Shown here: positions 1-12,054 of the stretch, one piece after another
How positions within the stretch are numbered: the first letter of the stretch is position 1
Layout: every line of letters begins with the position of its first letter
Assembly: GCA_016748015.1 (NCBI GenBank)
Contig: JAAOMT010000028.1
Location: forward strand, 78,001-142,000
Length of the DNA stretch: 64,000 bases
Reading direction: 5' to 3'
Source of the DNA: Geosiphon pyriformis
Taxonomy: Eukaryota > Glomeromycota > Glomeromycetes > Archaeosporales > Geosiphonaceae
Translations under genes and position numbers: made by a program
The notes under the pieces: generated by a model
The model's database searches: none
The model's input: the letters and a program-made list of their open reading frames with translations, nothing else
Told to the model about the DNA's origin: nothing

Positions 1-161
1 TTTGAATGTAAATATTCTAAACAGATTACTATAGTTAAAAACTCCAGTCATGTATAAAATTAGATTTACAAATAGCAATAGAAATTACAGCAACAACATT
101 GATACAAAAGAGAGATTTAGAAGATTTTGATAAAGCTTAATATTAAAAGAAGAAGATAATG
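1..161 (-). pseudogene. Possible continuation of LINE-1 ORF2 (zinc-finger region)
   Basis: On the minus strand this stretch can be read as a weak, stop-ridden continuation of the LINE-1 zinc-finger region that breaks off at position 1054, on the other side of the solo LTR. The similarity is short and low. The alternative is that it is the 3' end of an LTR-B element, because a purine run at 147-160 lies directly before the LTR start and looks like a polypurine tract. I cannot decide between the two. Confidence 0.35.
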
Positions 162-1049
162 TTACTTATAAAGAAAAAACAGATATAGAAAATAATAAAC
201 CAATAAGGGAGTAGTAGTTAGCATGTGAGCATATTGCTTAGCAATATGAAGCAATATCAGAAATTACAGCACATTGCTTAACAATATGAAGCAATGTTAA
301 AAATTAGAGCACATTGCTTAAAAAATTAGAGCACATTGCTTGGAAATATGAGCAATCTTGTAGAACATAAATTTATGTATATATAGCAGTAGTATCAGAA
401 GCTAGAAAATTAGTCAATTAGACTTAAAGTCAAGAAGACTGAAAGTCAATAAGACTCTTAGAGTCAATTAGACTCATAGATCATAATTATTAAATATCCT
501 TCTTTTAAAAGATAGAATACTATAACTTGAAGTAAAATCACTTTTATATTAATAAAATTATTTATTATCTCAAAATCTATTCCCTACTATTAACACTTTA
601 TGTTGATAATAATTGATATTTAACCATACTGAAACAATAGCTCTTGATCACAGCTATTGATAAGATACTAACATTTATTGCCTTGGCTTATTTCTTATTT
701 TTTTTTCTTGTTTTATTTTTTTTGTTGTTTGTTAACTTAATTAAAGAATTTACATGCAGAGATACTGACATCAGAATATAGCACTAGTAAAAAACCCAGG
801 AATAAGAGTAGACACTCGGAATTGAGAATATTTTACCAGGAGGATTACCAGCCATTATGCTGAGAAAAAAATTGACGAAACTGCAGTTTTGGAAAGCTAC
901 AGATAAAACTATTAATTGAATCTCTGTTTATTATACAAAAGACTTAACAAAAACCTTCAGATCATGAAAATCTTCAGAAACCAACATCATCAGCTATCAA
1001 TTGAGCACCAAGTTATTTGCTTTAAGACCCCAAATAATCACTTGTAACA
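162..1049 (+). repeat. Solo LTR, family LTR-B, copy 1
   Basis: An 888-bp copy beginning TGTTA (162-166) and ending TAACA (1045-1049). It aligns along its length with the copies at 3058-3668 plus 21576-21827 and at 22702-23591. Shared blocks include the TATATATAGCAGTAG-like segment, a segment around 'GAAACAATAGCTCTTGATCA', a T-rich run and the end 'AATAATCACTTGTAACA'. The flanking tetramers are ATAA (158-161) and ATAC (1050-1053), a near match for a 4-bp target duplication. LINE-1 coding sequence resumes at once on the right. Confidence 0.72.
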
Positions 1050-3057
1050 ATACTTAAATAATTTCTATTATAAAGTTTTTTTTTAACTGCAATCAACAGT
1101 TTCTTATATACTGCTTTTATTAAATATGTGTAAAAAACAGCTAAAGTTCTGCTAGTAAAACCAAAAAACATATAAGAATTTGGATGCCAAGCTATAATAA
1201 TACAAACTTAGTCTATATTCCAGATGAATGAATTATTTAAAATATTTACACCAAAATCTGCTTCTTATTAAGCATAATGAATAAACCAAAGAACAAAATA
1301 ATAAGTATTGTCTAAAACAACCAAACTATTTGTCACAATAAATTTTTTTTGAACTTTTATAGATAAAACCAAATAAAACTGTACTGTATCACATACAAAA
1401 ACATCTACTCAGTTATTTTCAGTATTTTTCTAATGTTTTTTAATCTTTATTTATCTAAATACAATGTTTTTTGACTTAATAAAATTAGCCACACAATGTC
1501 TTTTTACTCAACACTTATTTCTAAAATCTGGTATATAAAGCTAGAATTGTAAATACATGTATTTATAGCCACTTAGCAGTTCATATATAGAAATACTAAA
1601 CAAAAAAAACACATTTTAAAGCCAAAACAATTGCTTATAATTCTAATATTATTAAAAACAACAATTTATGTATTCTAATGTCTATATTTATTTTAACTTC
1701 TAAAAAATAAACTGCTGTCTTATTAGCTATCTCTACAATATTCAAACTTTTTAATAAGCTATTAATGTAAATATTTATTGTCTTTGTTTATAACTTATGT
1801 AAACATTTTTTAATATTTACAAAGTTTTTTAAATTAAAAAAATCTGAACAGTCAAAGCTAAAGACAATTTTATTAGTATTAACAAAAAAATTACTCATGT
1901 ATATTAATGCTTTATTAAACTATATTAATACCAAATCTTTAGAACTTAATTTTTTTTAATAACAAAAAGTTTTTTAATTCATAATCAAATCATGTTTGTT
2001 TAACAATCTGTTTCCAAAAATCATACCAGAACATTTTAATAAACCTACTACCTCAAAGTAACAAAAATCACCCAAAATTTTGAATATTAGATAGTAATTA
2101 GACTTTTAGAATACATTAAACAAATTGTTGACAAAAAAAATTTTGGTATTTAAAAATATTTTTATTACATCTGCTAAAAAATTATTTACAGAACTGACTC
2201 TTAACTTGACTAAAAACTACAATGAGTTTATAAGAGCCCAATTTAGAATTTGTAAATCCAAAAATTAGTGCTTAAACAACTAACCAAAAATCTCTATTGT
2301 ATTAGCAAAACCAATCACAAAAGCCACTTTCATCTCTATTTGTATTTGTTTAAAAGACTTCAATCCATATAAAAATAGATAATACAAAGTCTTATTAAAA
2401 AAATTTCTTAACAAATTGGCCTTAAATTTAAGTTTCTTCCTTATTATAACATTTTATTTTTAATACACATCCTTAAACATAAAGCTAAACTATATACAGT
2501 AATTAATTATGAACTGCAAAACTATTAACACCAAATATAAAAACTATTTGTTTGACAATGCTTTCTTAAAAACCACATTTGAGAAAAATCTAATATCTGA
2601 ATATATTTTGGCAAAACTTGGCTTTAACATATTTTTTATTGACAAAAAAATGCTCAAATACTTATGAAATTTGCCATGCTTAGCAATAAATATTGGCAGT
2701 TCACTAATATGTAAAAAAAACATTTAAAACTCTCTAATTAATAAAAATAGTTACTATTTTGTTATTGTTAATAAAAATATTATTGATCTCAAAAAATTCA
2801 CTAGCAATGTCTAAAATATATCAAGTTAAGACTTGGCTATTTTCAATCCAAATTGTGTTATCAACAAAAACACTAGCCATAAAAAATAAAAATTTTTCTT
2901 CATTAATTTCTATCCTGCCTGTTTTAACTACAAGATTTGTATTAATTTTATATTTATATAAGTATTTATGTCTTTTAATTTTACATAATAGAAGATTATA
3001 AAATTTTTTCCATAAAAGTAATAAAAAAACTTTATTCTAATTTAGTTTATTATGTAC
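1050..3057 (-). pseudogene. LINE-1 ORF2 fragment: RT C-terminal half, RNase H, start of zinc finger
   Basis: Read on the minus strand from 3057 downward, in several shifting frames, this carries the C-terminal half of a LINE reverse transcriptase. 'EVF-LLLW' follows the fingers/palm, then the catalytic-loop line 'ASVFVDNTIWIENS', where the family has FVDD, so the second aspartate is now asparagine. Further along come RNase H remnants around 'ALKCVFFV' and then 'AWHPNSYMFFGFTSR' and 'KAVYKKLLIAVKKKLYN', which precede the zinc finger in this LINE family. There are many stops and frameshifts. The fragment is the direct continuation of 21828-22701, across the nested LTR elements. Confidence 0.75.
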
Positions 3058-3668
3058 TATTACTCATAGTAATTAGAAGTATTGTATAATTAGAAGATTA
3101 GCCAATCAGAAGTAGGTGTAGAAACAGAAGAATTCCAGAATTTCTTTAAAGAAATTGCAGAATTCCAGAATTCCAGAATTTTTTGTAAGAAATCACAGAA
3201 TTCCAAAATTTCAGAAATCTCATATAACACCAACTATGTATATATAGTAGTAACATTAAAAGCAAGAAAAGTATTCAGAATTCAGTTTAAATTCAATTAA
3301 ATATACTTTTTTTACCTATTTATTAATTTTTACTTTATAAATAGTAATATTAATTGAAGTGAATTTATCAAAAATATTCAATAAAACATACTTATTATTA
3401 TCTAATCTATATTATTATCATTTGATTGAGAATCTCTATCATTCATTTGTTATCAACACTTTATGTTAATAACACTCAATACTTAATTATACTGAAACAA
3501 TAGTTTTTGATTATGACTATTGACAAAATACTAATTTTTATTTTATTTTCTTATTTTTTTATTTTTTTTTATTTTTTTGTTGTTTGTTATTTACTAATTA
3601 ATTTAAGAAATTAAGTGCTGATTAATTAATATTAAGAATAGTCTAGTAAAAGATCCAAAAATAAGAGT
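3058..3668 (+). repeat. Solo LTR, family LTR-B, copy 2, left part
   Basis: Left 611 bp of an LTR-B copy interrupted by element 1. It begins TATTAC (a decayed TGTTAC) and runs to the insertion point after 'AATAAGAGT'. The right part resumes at 21576. Removing 3669-21575 and one copy of the 4-bp duplication gives an LTR close to the length of copies 1 and 3 that aligns with them through the junction. The outer flanks are GTAC (3054-3057) and GCAC (21828-21831), one C/T change apart. Confidence 0.75.
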
Positions 3669-4544
3669 TGTTATGAGATGGTTTTCTTGGTATATTTAAT
3701 TGCTGATATCCTGTCTTAATTGCAATCAGTTTCTTGTGAGTTTCTTAATTCTAATTGTATAATAATGTTGGTATTTAGGCTGCTGGTTTCTTTTTGATGT
3801 CCTGATGTAAGCTATTTTTCAATCTCTGATTGTTGTATGTGTTTATGTACTCTTTCTCAGAGACTAAGCTGAAATCTACCCGTTGTTTGGGGTCTTTTCT
3901 GAAGCTATTCTTGCAATTGTTTGGTGTGTTTCTCTAATCTAGAAACACGGAATATTAATGGCCTTTAATGCTTTTTCTAATTCTTCTTATTCAGTTTTTA
4001 TCAATTAGTAGTTATGTGAATAATTTTGATCAGGGATTATTCTTTTAAGAAATTCAACTGATAAATGATAGTTTTATTCAATAATTAACACAAGTGAGTT
4101 TCTTACTACTTTGGAGGTTGTGATAATTTAGTTTTAAATATTCTTTTTCATTTCTTTTTGATTTAAAGGTTTCTTGGGATATTTAATTTAAAGGTACGAT
4201 TTAAAGTAGAATTTGTTGGATAAATTAGATCTATTGCTTGATAAGTTATGATTTTTATTACTTGATTGACTTTTCTCAATATTAAAGCTACTGTATATAT
4301 ACATGTTTGTAGTTCTATGAGAAAACACATTGTAATACTTTCTTTTTGATATTTCAACCTGGTGTTTGCTACTATTATCAGTTGATGTTGACTGCTATTG
4401 TGAACTGGTGCTTGCCACTATTGCAAGATGGTGTTTTGTTACTATGTTAATCATTACCTTTCTAAGATTATTACTGTGCTATATTATGATTAAATAGTTT
4501 ATATTATCTTTATAATTTTTTTGTTAAATTCTTAAACCATAACA
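3669..4544 (-). repeat. 3' LTR of element 1
   Basis: 876 bp with TGTTA/TAACA ends, matching 20700-21575 throughout. The differences I checked are mostly C/T or G/A. In the orientation of the element this is the 3' LTR, because a purine-rich tract abuts it at 4545-4558. Confidence 0.88.
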
Positions 4545-4558
4545 TTATCCCCTTCTTT
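4545..4558 (-). other. Polypurine tract of element 1
   Basis: On the minus strand this reads GAAAGAAGGGGATAA-like immediately before the TGTTA of the 3' LTR, the expected place and composition for the plus-strand primer of an LTR retroelement. Confidence 0.7.
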
Positions 4559-4806
4559 CAAGATTGAGCTTTGTTGAAATTGAAGTTAATTTCTTCATTA
4601 AATTCTAAGTTACTATAGTGGCCCAATACTGTGTTATTAATTTGTTGTTGTAATTCTTGAAATTGCAAGTTGGTAAGTCGTTCAATACTGTTGATTGTTA
4701 TTATGTTTATAGTTGGGTCCAACAATAGTTTGTGACAGTTTTTAAATGCTTTGAAAATTCTGTAAACTGTTTTTCCAAAGTGGCCTGAATGAATATTTGA
4801 GTGCAT
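4558..4806 (-). pseudogene. Fused remnant: integrase zinc-finger start joined to end of extra 3' ORF (element 1)
   Basis: The 82-codon reading frame starts with 'MHSNIHSGHFGKTVYRI', which corresponds to the integrase N-terminal zinc-finger start of element 2 ('MHTDPFSAHLGR' at 15512). It then passes directly into 'FKAFKNCHKLL...ERLTNLQFQELQQQI', which matches the C-terminal part of the element 2 3' ORF ('KLTELKFQQFSDQI'). The integrase core and the front of the 3' ORF are therefore missing between them, with the junction near 4760-4770. Function is lost. Confidence 0.75.
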
Positions 4807-4859
4807 ATTAAATAAGATAGTTTTTTTTTATCTGTGGTTATAACTCTTAATGGATTATC

Positions 4860-6360
4860 TGGATTTTGTCAATTCTGGTAATAAAGTATGTGATTTGAAT
4901 GAAATAGTGTTTTGCTAATTTTTGGAGCTTAATTAGCTCTTTTACTGGCATTTTTTTATCTATTTGTAATGTTTCCAAGTATTGGCTGAGGTTTTTGTAA
5001 AGGTAGTTGTTTATTGTTGTTGTAGCAGGTGGGTTGGTAATTTTTATGTGTGTCTTATTCTTAACAAACAGTTAGCATTAACATTTTTGGTACCTTCTTT
5101 GTATTTGATAATATAATCATATGGTGCTAATGTTTGTAATCATCTGGCATATTTTTCTTTTAGCACTTTTTTGTTATTTAACCAGACCAGACCTTTATGA
5201 TCTGTAGTAATCTCAAAGGATTGGTACCATAAATATGTGTCAAAGTGAACACAACTCCAGACTACTGCTAAGCATTCAAGTTTGTGTGCTGCATAGTTTT
5301 GCTCTGCCATACTGAAACTTTTGCTGACATAAGCAATTACACGTTCTCTTCCATTATCATTTTTTTGTAACAGAATGGTTCCAAGTTTAGTTTCAGAGGC
5401 ATCTGTGACCAAAATGAATTTTTTTTTAAAATTTGGATAGATCATTATTGGTGATTCAATAAACTTTTGTCCAAGGTACTCAAAAGCTTTTTGTTATGCT
5501 TTAGTCCATTCAAATTTCACATTTTTGGATAGTAGATAATTAAGGGGTTTGGCGATGTTTGAAAAGTTTTTTACAAAGTGGCAGTAGTAAGATGCAAGTC
5601 CTAAAAAGCTTCTAACTTTTGAAACATTTTGAGGTACTGGAAAATTTTTCACTTTGTCTATTTTTAATGGATCTGGTTTTATTCCATTTTTTCCAACTAT
5701 GTGTCCTAAAAATGCTAGCTCATTTTTTCAAAAGAAACATTTTTCTAGATTTAGTTTAAGTTCAGTGTGTTTTAATCTCTCAAAAACTTGTTGCAAATGT
5801 TGGAGATAATCCATAAATTTTGACAAGAAAACATTTGTATTGTTCAAGTAAACAACAACAGATTGCCACAGAATTCTGGAGTAAATTACATCCATTAATC
5901 TTTGGAATGTTGTGAGAATGTTTGTCAATCCAAATAGCATTACATTGAACTCATAATTGCTATTTTGTGTTGTGAATGCTGTTTTATGCCTGTCTTTTGG
6001 GTTCATTTCCACTTGTCAGTATCCACTGGTCAAGTCCAGTGTAGAAAACCATTTTGCTCCTTCAAAAATGTCGATAATTTCGTCAATTAATGGTATTGGG
6101 TATGAGTCTTTGGTTGTTTTGCTGTTTAGTTTGCAATAGTTGATGCAAAATCTAATTTTTCTGTTCTTTTTCTTTATTAAAACAACTGGTAAGAACCATG
6201 GGCTCATTGATGGTTGGATTATTTCTTTTTCCAACATGCTTTGGACTTCTTCTCTGATAAAATTATGCTTCATTGGTGGGACACAGTAAGTGCATTGTTT
6301 TTCAAGTCTGGTGTTTCCAGTAGAGATTTGGTGTTGAACCAAGTTGGTTCTTCCAAATTC
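4860..6360 (-). pseudogene. Element 1 reverse transcriptase and RNase H
   Basis: Minus-strand pol remnant in three main blocks. At 6342-6016 are the RT fingers/palm ('KIRFCINYCKLNSKT', 'PIPLIDEI', 'FSTLDLTSGY'). At 6012-5728 the RT continues ('KTAFTTQNSNYEFNVMLFG') with 'VVYLNNTN' where Ty3/gypsy RT has YLDD, so both catalytic aspartates are asparagine. At 5445-5140 lies RNase H ('LVTDASETKLGTILLQ', 'LECLAVVW', 'TTDHKGLVWL'), with its DAS and TDH positions kept. Stops separate the blocks. Downstream, to about 4860, there is a stop-containing connector towards integrase. By position and motifs it is a retrotransposon polymerase for cytoplasmic cDNA synthesis, now inactive. Confidence 0.85.
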
Positions 6361-6411
6361 GCCATTTTATAAAAATATATTAGAGTATTTTAAAATTAAT
6401 GCTTTTAATTG

Positions 6412-7262
6412 TTACTGTTGGTCAGAATCCATTGTTCCAATGTTTAATTTGGCCAATTTTTCTGGTGTAAATTGATAGAATTCCAATGGTTGTTGCCAAT
6501 TTATTGAAGTGAGTTTACAGTATAAGGCAATTTCTGGAAAATTTAGAATTTTTTGTAGTGTTAATGTGTTTTTTAGCTTCATTCTGAGGTATTCAATGAT
6601 GGTATCTTCCGGAATGTAGATGGATTCTTTTGTGGTATTTGCAATAGAAATTTTTATCCATTGAGCTTTATTAGCTGGAATAAAAAGATTAGTAAGTCCT
6701 ATAAAAAACTTTTGGCAAGTTTCTGGATAGGACTCAAATATTAGGTCTTTTTCTTTAATTGTCTTTTTTATTCTTATTTCTGATTTTCTATATGGTAGAA
6801 GTATAATAGACTGCTCAGTTTTAATTACTTCATCTTTTTTCTTTATTGTTTCAGTGAAATTCACTTCAATTCCTTTTCTTGTCGATCCAAAACCAAAAGT
6901 TTCTCTCGTTGTTTGTAACAATTTCTCACGATTTTCCACTGGCACAAATTTCTCAATTTTTACCAATAGTAGAAAAATTGCTTGTGCAATTTTTTTTTTA
7001 GATTCAATGGTATAAGACTTTTCTGAATTGTTCTGTAGCAAAGCCATTAAATTTCCAGTGTATTCAGAGTCAATTACTCTTTCTTGAATGCTTATTCTTT
7101 TTTTTGCGAGGCTTGATCACAACACTATTTGAATCATTGTTTCTGGTGAAATTTCAACCACTATTTTCAGGTCGATTTTGGTAATGCTCCTGGATGGTAA
7201 TATTGTGGATTTGTCTTTCAGATAACATAGATCAAATTTGGCATCAGTTGGATGGGCTCTTT
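6412..7262 (-). pseudogene. Element 1 dUTPase domain and linker to RT
   Basis: All five trimeric-dUTPase motifs can be recognised on the minus strand. Motif 1 is 'DAKFDL' (about 7245); motif 2 is '-SSLAKK' (about 7115), with a TGA stop at 7119-7117 where the family has arginine; motif 3 is 'VIDSEYTG'; motif 4 is 'KKIAQAI'; motif 5 is 'GFGSTRKG' (6900-6880). An open stretch of 211 codons from 7047 covers motif 4 onward and then a linker leading to RT. dUTPases hydrolyse dUTP to dUMP and so limit uracil in newly made DNA. Here the domain lies between the Cys-rich region and RT. Confidence 0.8.
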
Positions 7263-7269
7263 TGGGTAT

Positions 7270-8050
7270 TATTCTTAAGTGCCTATTGTCAAAGTATTAG
7301 ATATCAATCATCTGTTCTAGGTTAGTATAAGCTATAAATTTTTCTAACCTGGGACCATCAGATGAGTTTTGTTGATTTATTGATTGATTTTGAGACTGCT
7401 GATTCTCAATTTCCATTTTTCTTTCTAAGTTTCTTTTATCTTAACACTCTTCACAGCACTAATTTTGGCATGGGATAAGACAGTTTTTGCAGAGATAAGT
7501 GTTGATTTGGATGAGGTATTGTTCTTACTCTTGTCAAGTGGGACATAGTTGTTAGTAGTAGTTCTGGAATTTGTCTACTGAATCAAATATGTTGTAGCTG
7601 GTGACTTTGTCAGCTATTTTGGCTGACTCTTTCCAATGTTATATTTTTTCAGTGGTTTCTCTTCTTACTTTGGTCTGTGCGGTGTTGTACAACTCGTCCT
7701 TGTTGTGTGGGTAGTGCTGTAGTCTTTTTAACATTCTGTTGAATGCTACTTCAAATGGCATTCCTCCTCTTATCTAGTTACAGATGAGGATTGTATATTG
7801 GCAAGTTGTGTCATATGTTCTTTTTCTGCCTGGTATGTTGTTCTAGTTGTACCCTCTTGGTAATGGTTTTCCACAAGCAAGACATGGTTCCTTATCCCAT
7901 TTTCCATGTCTTTTTGAGTAACCATATTTTTTTTTGTTACAATGGTTACAATAGTAGTGGGTGGGATTTCTTGGGTCTTTGTCTGGTGTGCTGCACACAG
8001 TCATAGATAAGAGTTTCTTCTTGCAAACCAAGCATTCTAGCTTTGGTCTG
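7270..8050 (-). pseudogene. Element 1 Cys-rich (zinc-ribbon-like) domain
   Basis: Minus-strand frame 8031-7843 has paired cysteines 'CNHCNKKK' and 'CLACGKPLPRG'. Further down, in broken frames, come an 'LQHYPHN' segment and 'KVRRETTEKI', which match 'YHYPHN' and 'KVRRETLFDA' of element 2 at 12510-12590. This is a domain of about 200 residues shared by both elements between protease and dUTPase. The cysteine spacing suggests zinc binding. I do not recognise a named family. Confidence 0.6.
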
Positions 8051-8189
8051 TGTTGCTGGTGGTTTTTTCATGAACTTACCTGGTTCCATTCGGATCTTTC
8101 TTCACTGGTTCATGTTAATATGGCTGGTAGTTCTGTTCTTTAGTCATCAGTCCAAGAGAGCTGATAGGTTTTAATGACTGATAATGCTG

Positions 8190-8605
8190 GATTTTACTTA
8201 AATTCAAAGGTAAGTCTTTGGTTGGTGCTGGGTTTTTAGAAGTGGCCATAGGTGGCTGGAATTCTGGCCTGGTGGTCATTATAATTGATCAAAAGCTCTT
8301 GGGTGATCCTAGTCTAGGGTGGCATTGGCTTTTGTTAGCCAGTTATTTCCTATTAATGCTTGATATTATGTAACGTCCATTATTAATACTTTTGTATGTA
8401 TTACTATGCTGTTAATTTCAAAAAGAAATGAGTCAATTTCACTATAAGGCAGCTTTGTACTTCTATCGGCTGTTATAATTTGAGATGTTGTAACACAATC
8501 AACTTTGAAACCCAGTTGGTTTACTAATTAAAGCATTACAATGTTTCCAGCAAATCTACTATCCAAAATAAGTTTGATTGAGGTATTGTTTACAGTGATT
8601 TCCAT
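8190..8605 (-). pseudogene. Element 1 aspartic protease (C-terminal side of the insertion)
   Basis: Minus-strand translation gives 'SIKLILDSRFAGN', then 'TADRSTKLPYSEIDSFLFEI' and 'YQALIGNNWL', parallel to the element 2 protease. The active-site triplet reads D-S-R rather than D-S/T-G. Element 2 is inserted just upstream, at the codons for 'MYMEI'. If 8606-18468 and one CCAT copy are skipped, the frame runs straight from 18469 on the gag side into this segment. Confidence 0.75.
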
Positions 8606-9575
8606 TGTTATCAGTAGAATTTTAGCTATTAATTAGCATAAAATTACTCTTATAATTCCTATAATTAATTAGTATATTAATATCATTTCAAATTATCATT
8701 TATTATTTAATCAATTATTACATATTATGATTCAATTAAAATAATCTAATTAGTATAACAGAAAGTAGAATGATCAAATTACACAATACTCTGAACTTTG
8801 TAACATTCTAAAATTCGCCAAAATTTACCGAAATTTATAAGAAATTCGCCGAAATTATGAATAGTTCACTCAAATTAATCAATAGTTTAGCGAAATAACT
8901 TGTAGTTCATCAAAATGTATCTTTAGTTCACCAAAATTTAAGCAAAGAGAAAAAGTGCAAGTTCATAGACTAGTACTACAACAAGTTGTATAAAAGAAGA
9001 GCTTTTTTTTTCAAGAAAATATATCTTACTTTAGATTTATCACTTAGAACCATTCCTACACACACAAAAAAAAATAAATATCAAATAATTTGAAAAACCA
9101 AATTCTTTAATTATTGCACTTGGAAAATCCTCAAAACCCAACTAACGTTTTAAAATTGATTAGCTACCAATTTCAGTAAACTGTTAGTGACTCTAGGCCT
9201 GAATAGAAAACGTTTCCCTTGATAAAATTCTATTTCTTTTACATTTCTTTTATTTTTCTTTCTTTTCTTATTGCAATCATTAAGATAGCCTACAGACAAG
9301 ATTCCTGTAGAAGAGTTGACTTTCACAGCAAAGTAACTACACATTTTTAGTGAGCTTCCAGATGAGCAATTCCTGGGAAAAAGTTGATGTTTACTACAAC
9401 ATAACTACATAAAGTAACTGATAAGGAATTGGCCATTCCACTTATAAGCCCAGCAGTTCAAATTATAAGAAATAATTTGAAGATAAATTCAGTAATTGGA
9501 GGTTTAACTACTTCTAGAAAACATAAATTTGCAGTTACAACATTCAAAAAAAAAGACCAAAAACCTTCAGTAACA
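8606..9575 (+). repeat. 5' LTR of element 2
   Basis: 970 bp, matching 17521-18468 apart from substitutions and two small length differences (near 8840 and 9535). A further copy of this LTR family is the solo LTR at 53447-54402, and a truncated one lies at 56290-57089. Confidence 0.92.
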
Positions 9576-9593
9576 TTTGGTGCTCTTCCATGG
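9576..9593 (+). other. Candidate primer binding site of element 2
   Basis: Directly after the 5' LTR, the sequence TTTGGTGCTCTTCCATGG contains TGG two bases in, as expected for pairing with a tRNA 3' CCA end. I cannot say which tRNA. The matching position in element 1 (minus strand from 20699) reads TTTAGTAAACCC, which fits a decayed TTTGG start. Confidence 0.5.
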
Positions 9594-11475
9594 AAATAAC
9601 ACAGCAACAACAAACTTCAAAGTGACAACCACATCAGACACAACAACTTTAGAGTATTATTAGTCAATTTACACCCATTGCAAACAGAGATTCAACATCC
9701 CAGATGGAATTGAAATTGTTGAAAGAACACTCTACCAATACATTGAAAACCATATCAACAATTATCTTCTTGGAAATTACAACATTTCAGAAGTGAAAAG
9801 CAACCTCTACAATAATCTAGTACACTATTCATGATTGGGAACTGAAGACCTTAACAGTGAAACACTTGCCACCTACTTTCAAGAACTCAATTACAACATT
9901 ATCAAGTATGGTGAAGAAAAATACCCAGTACAGTCTAAATACTCTTTTGACTTTGAATTAGAAACAGAAACAGACAACAAAGGCAAACAAAAAGTGAAAC
10001 AACACTCAAAAACTGCTCCAAACACTCCAATACTACCAAAGACAACTGCCAAACACTTGCAAACACCTGAACAAGGAACCAGTGTTAAATTACCACTTTC
10101 TATCACACCATTTCCAATTTTATTTGCTCGACAACAAACACCAAATTCACTACTTAACCATTTCTCCAGACCAGAAGATTTTCAGTCACCTAGAAATCCT
10201 ACTCAACAGCAGAAACCTATATCAACAAGCACCAATATTATTGAATACTTGCAGAAAAACGAAAGTGATCATTCAGAAAATTTGGAAAGTGAAGAAACTG
10301 AATCAGAACAAAAAGAAGCCACAGAAAACAAAGAGGAAATGACAACTGCTTACATTGCAAAGATTCCAGAATTCATGGGTGAAGATAATGATACCAGTCC
10401 TCAAGAATGGCTTGACAAAATTCAAAAAGCAGGAGATGCAAATAGTTGGATTGCAGTAAAAATGCTTAAAGCAATTCTTTACTTTCTCCAAGGAACAGCA
10501 GAAAAATGGTTTGAAAATTTAGAAGAACCATTTGAAAACTGGCAAGCATTCAAAGATGCTTTTCTACAACAATTCACCAACAACAATACCTCTATCACTC
10601 TCAGAAACCACTCTTGCAATATCAAACAAGAAACATCTGAAACTGTTATGACCTATCTTGGAAGATTTAACAAACTTCTCAGATGAATTTGACAATTGGA
10701 AACCAATAACTACTATTCTGATGCTCAAATTCTGGATCAGTTTATAGCAGGGTTAAAAGACAAACTGATTGAAAAAGTCTGTCTACATGCTTCAGCAGAC
10801 TTAGCAACTGCCATTAGACATGCAAAGAATTATAAAATGGCTATGAAAGAAGCAAACCACACCAAACTTGTTAACTTGGCTATTGGAGAAATCAGTTCAG
10901 CAGCTGAAGAAAAGATAGACCAACTCACAAAGAAGGTTGAAAGCTATTTTACAAACCAACAACAACAGCAGCAACAACCCCAAAAATATCAACCATCACA
11001 GTAACACAACCAAAACAACTTTGGACCACCATCCAACAACCAACCTCAAAATTGTCACTATTGTGGAATTCCAGGACACTGGAAACGAGATTGCAGGAAA
11101 CTACAAAGAGACCAACAAAACAGGAGTAATCAATATTACTCTTTACCACAACAATCTTATTACCAACTCCCACCACCAACTTATTATTCACTGAGACCAC
11201 AAATTCAAAACAGCTATTATCAACCAGCTCTACAACCAATTCAACAACAATATTAGCAATCTTTACCAATTCAGCAATTTCAAACACCACTCACTCAACA
11301 ATATCAAGTACCAGCAAGAAGATTGGTTTAACATAACCAATTCACACTCCAAAATCAATTGCAGAGTAACAACAACAGAATCAATTCAAATAACCAGTTG
11401 GTTCCCTGAAATTCTGGTCAGCAAAGACCCAATCACTATCACACTCAACCCAGTTATCTTACAATACCAGAGGAA
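9592..11475 (+). pseudogene. Element 2 Gag polyprotein
   Basis: One frame with several stops (for example 9832, 10684, 10690, 11002, 11254). After a polar N-terminal part comes a retrotransposon capsid domain at about 10360-10990 ('SPQEWLDKIQKAGDANSW', 'FLQGTAEKWFENL', 'AFLQQF', 'TYLGRFNKLL'). A Q/P-rich stretch follows, then a zinc knuckle 'CHYCGIPGHWKRDC' (C-X2-C-X4-H-X4-C) at about 11055-11096, and a long Gln/Asn/Tyr-rich tail. Gag would form the virus-like particle and bind the RNA. Several stops fall in Gln-rich or Trp contexts, consistent with C-to-T and G-to-A changes. Confidence 0.83.
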
Positions 11476-12054
11476 TTGGATTTTCAACAAACTGCACTTT
11501 CTGAAGGTGAAGTTACAGCACCAAGATCAAACTCTTCCAACCATACTATTTCACCAGCTCAAATTGCCCAAAATGCCAATCTGTCAGATATATTTCCATT
11601 TGAATTTGAAGCAAATGAATCACTATTTCTGCTTAGTAATGCAGCAGTCAATGAACAGAAAGCAATTACTGCTATGTACACAGAAACTATAGTGGAAGGA
11701 AAACTCATTCACTTAATCTTAGATAGTAGATTGGCTGGAAGTATCATTACTTACCAGCTGATGCAACAACTCAAATGAAACATAGACAGACCAGCTCAAA
11801 CAATTATTGTCACAGCTAATGGTATGAAGAAGACTCCAGTAGGAGAAATTGATGATTTCCCCTTTACACTTGATGGAATCATCATTTCAGTTAAAGTTCT
11901 TCTTATGGATGCATCCCAATACCAAGCTCTAGTCGAAAATGATTGGCTTTTTAAGGCCAATGCAAACCTGAACTGGGAAACTCAAGAACTTAAAATCTTA
12001 TACCAAGGACAATATACCATAGTACTTGCAACCTGTGGTACCTTTAACAAATGA
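11476..12054 (+). pseudogene. Element 2 aspartic protease
   Basis: Continues the gag frame. 'KLIHLILDSRLAGSIIT' corresponds to the retropepsin active-site region, with D-S-R at the catalytic triplet. Then come 'TANGMKKTPVGEIDDFPF' and 'MDASQYQALVENDWL', a well-conserved pattern in Ty3/gypsy proteases. A TGA at 11776 and another at 12052 interrupt it. It would process the Gag-Pol polyprotein. Confidence 0.8.
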
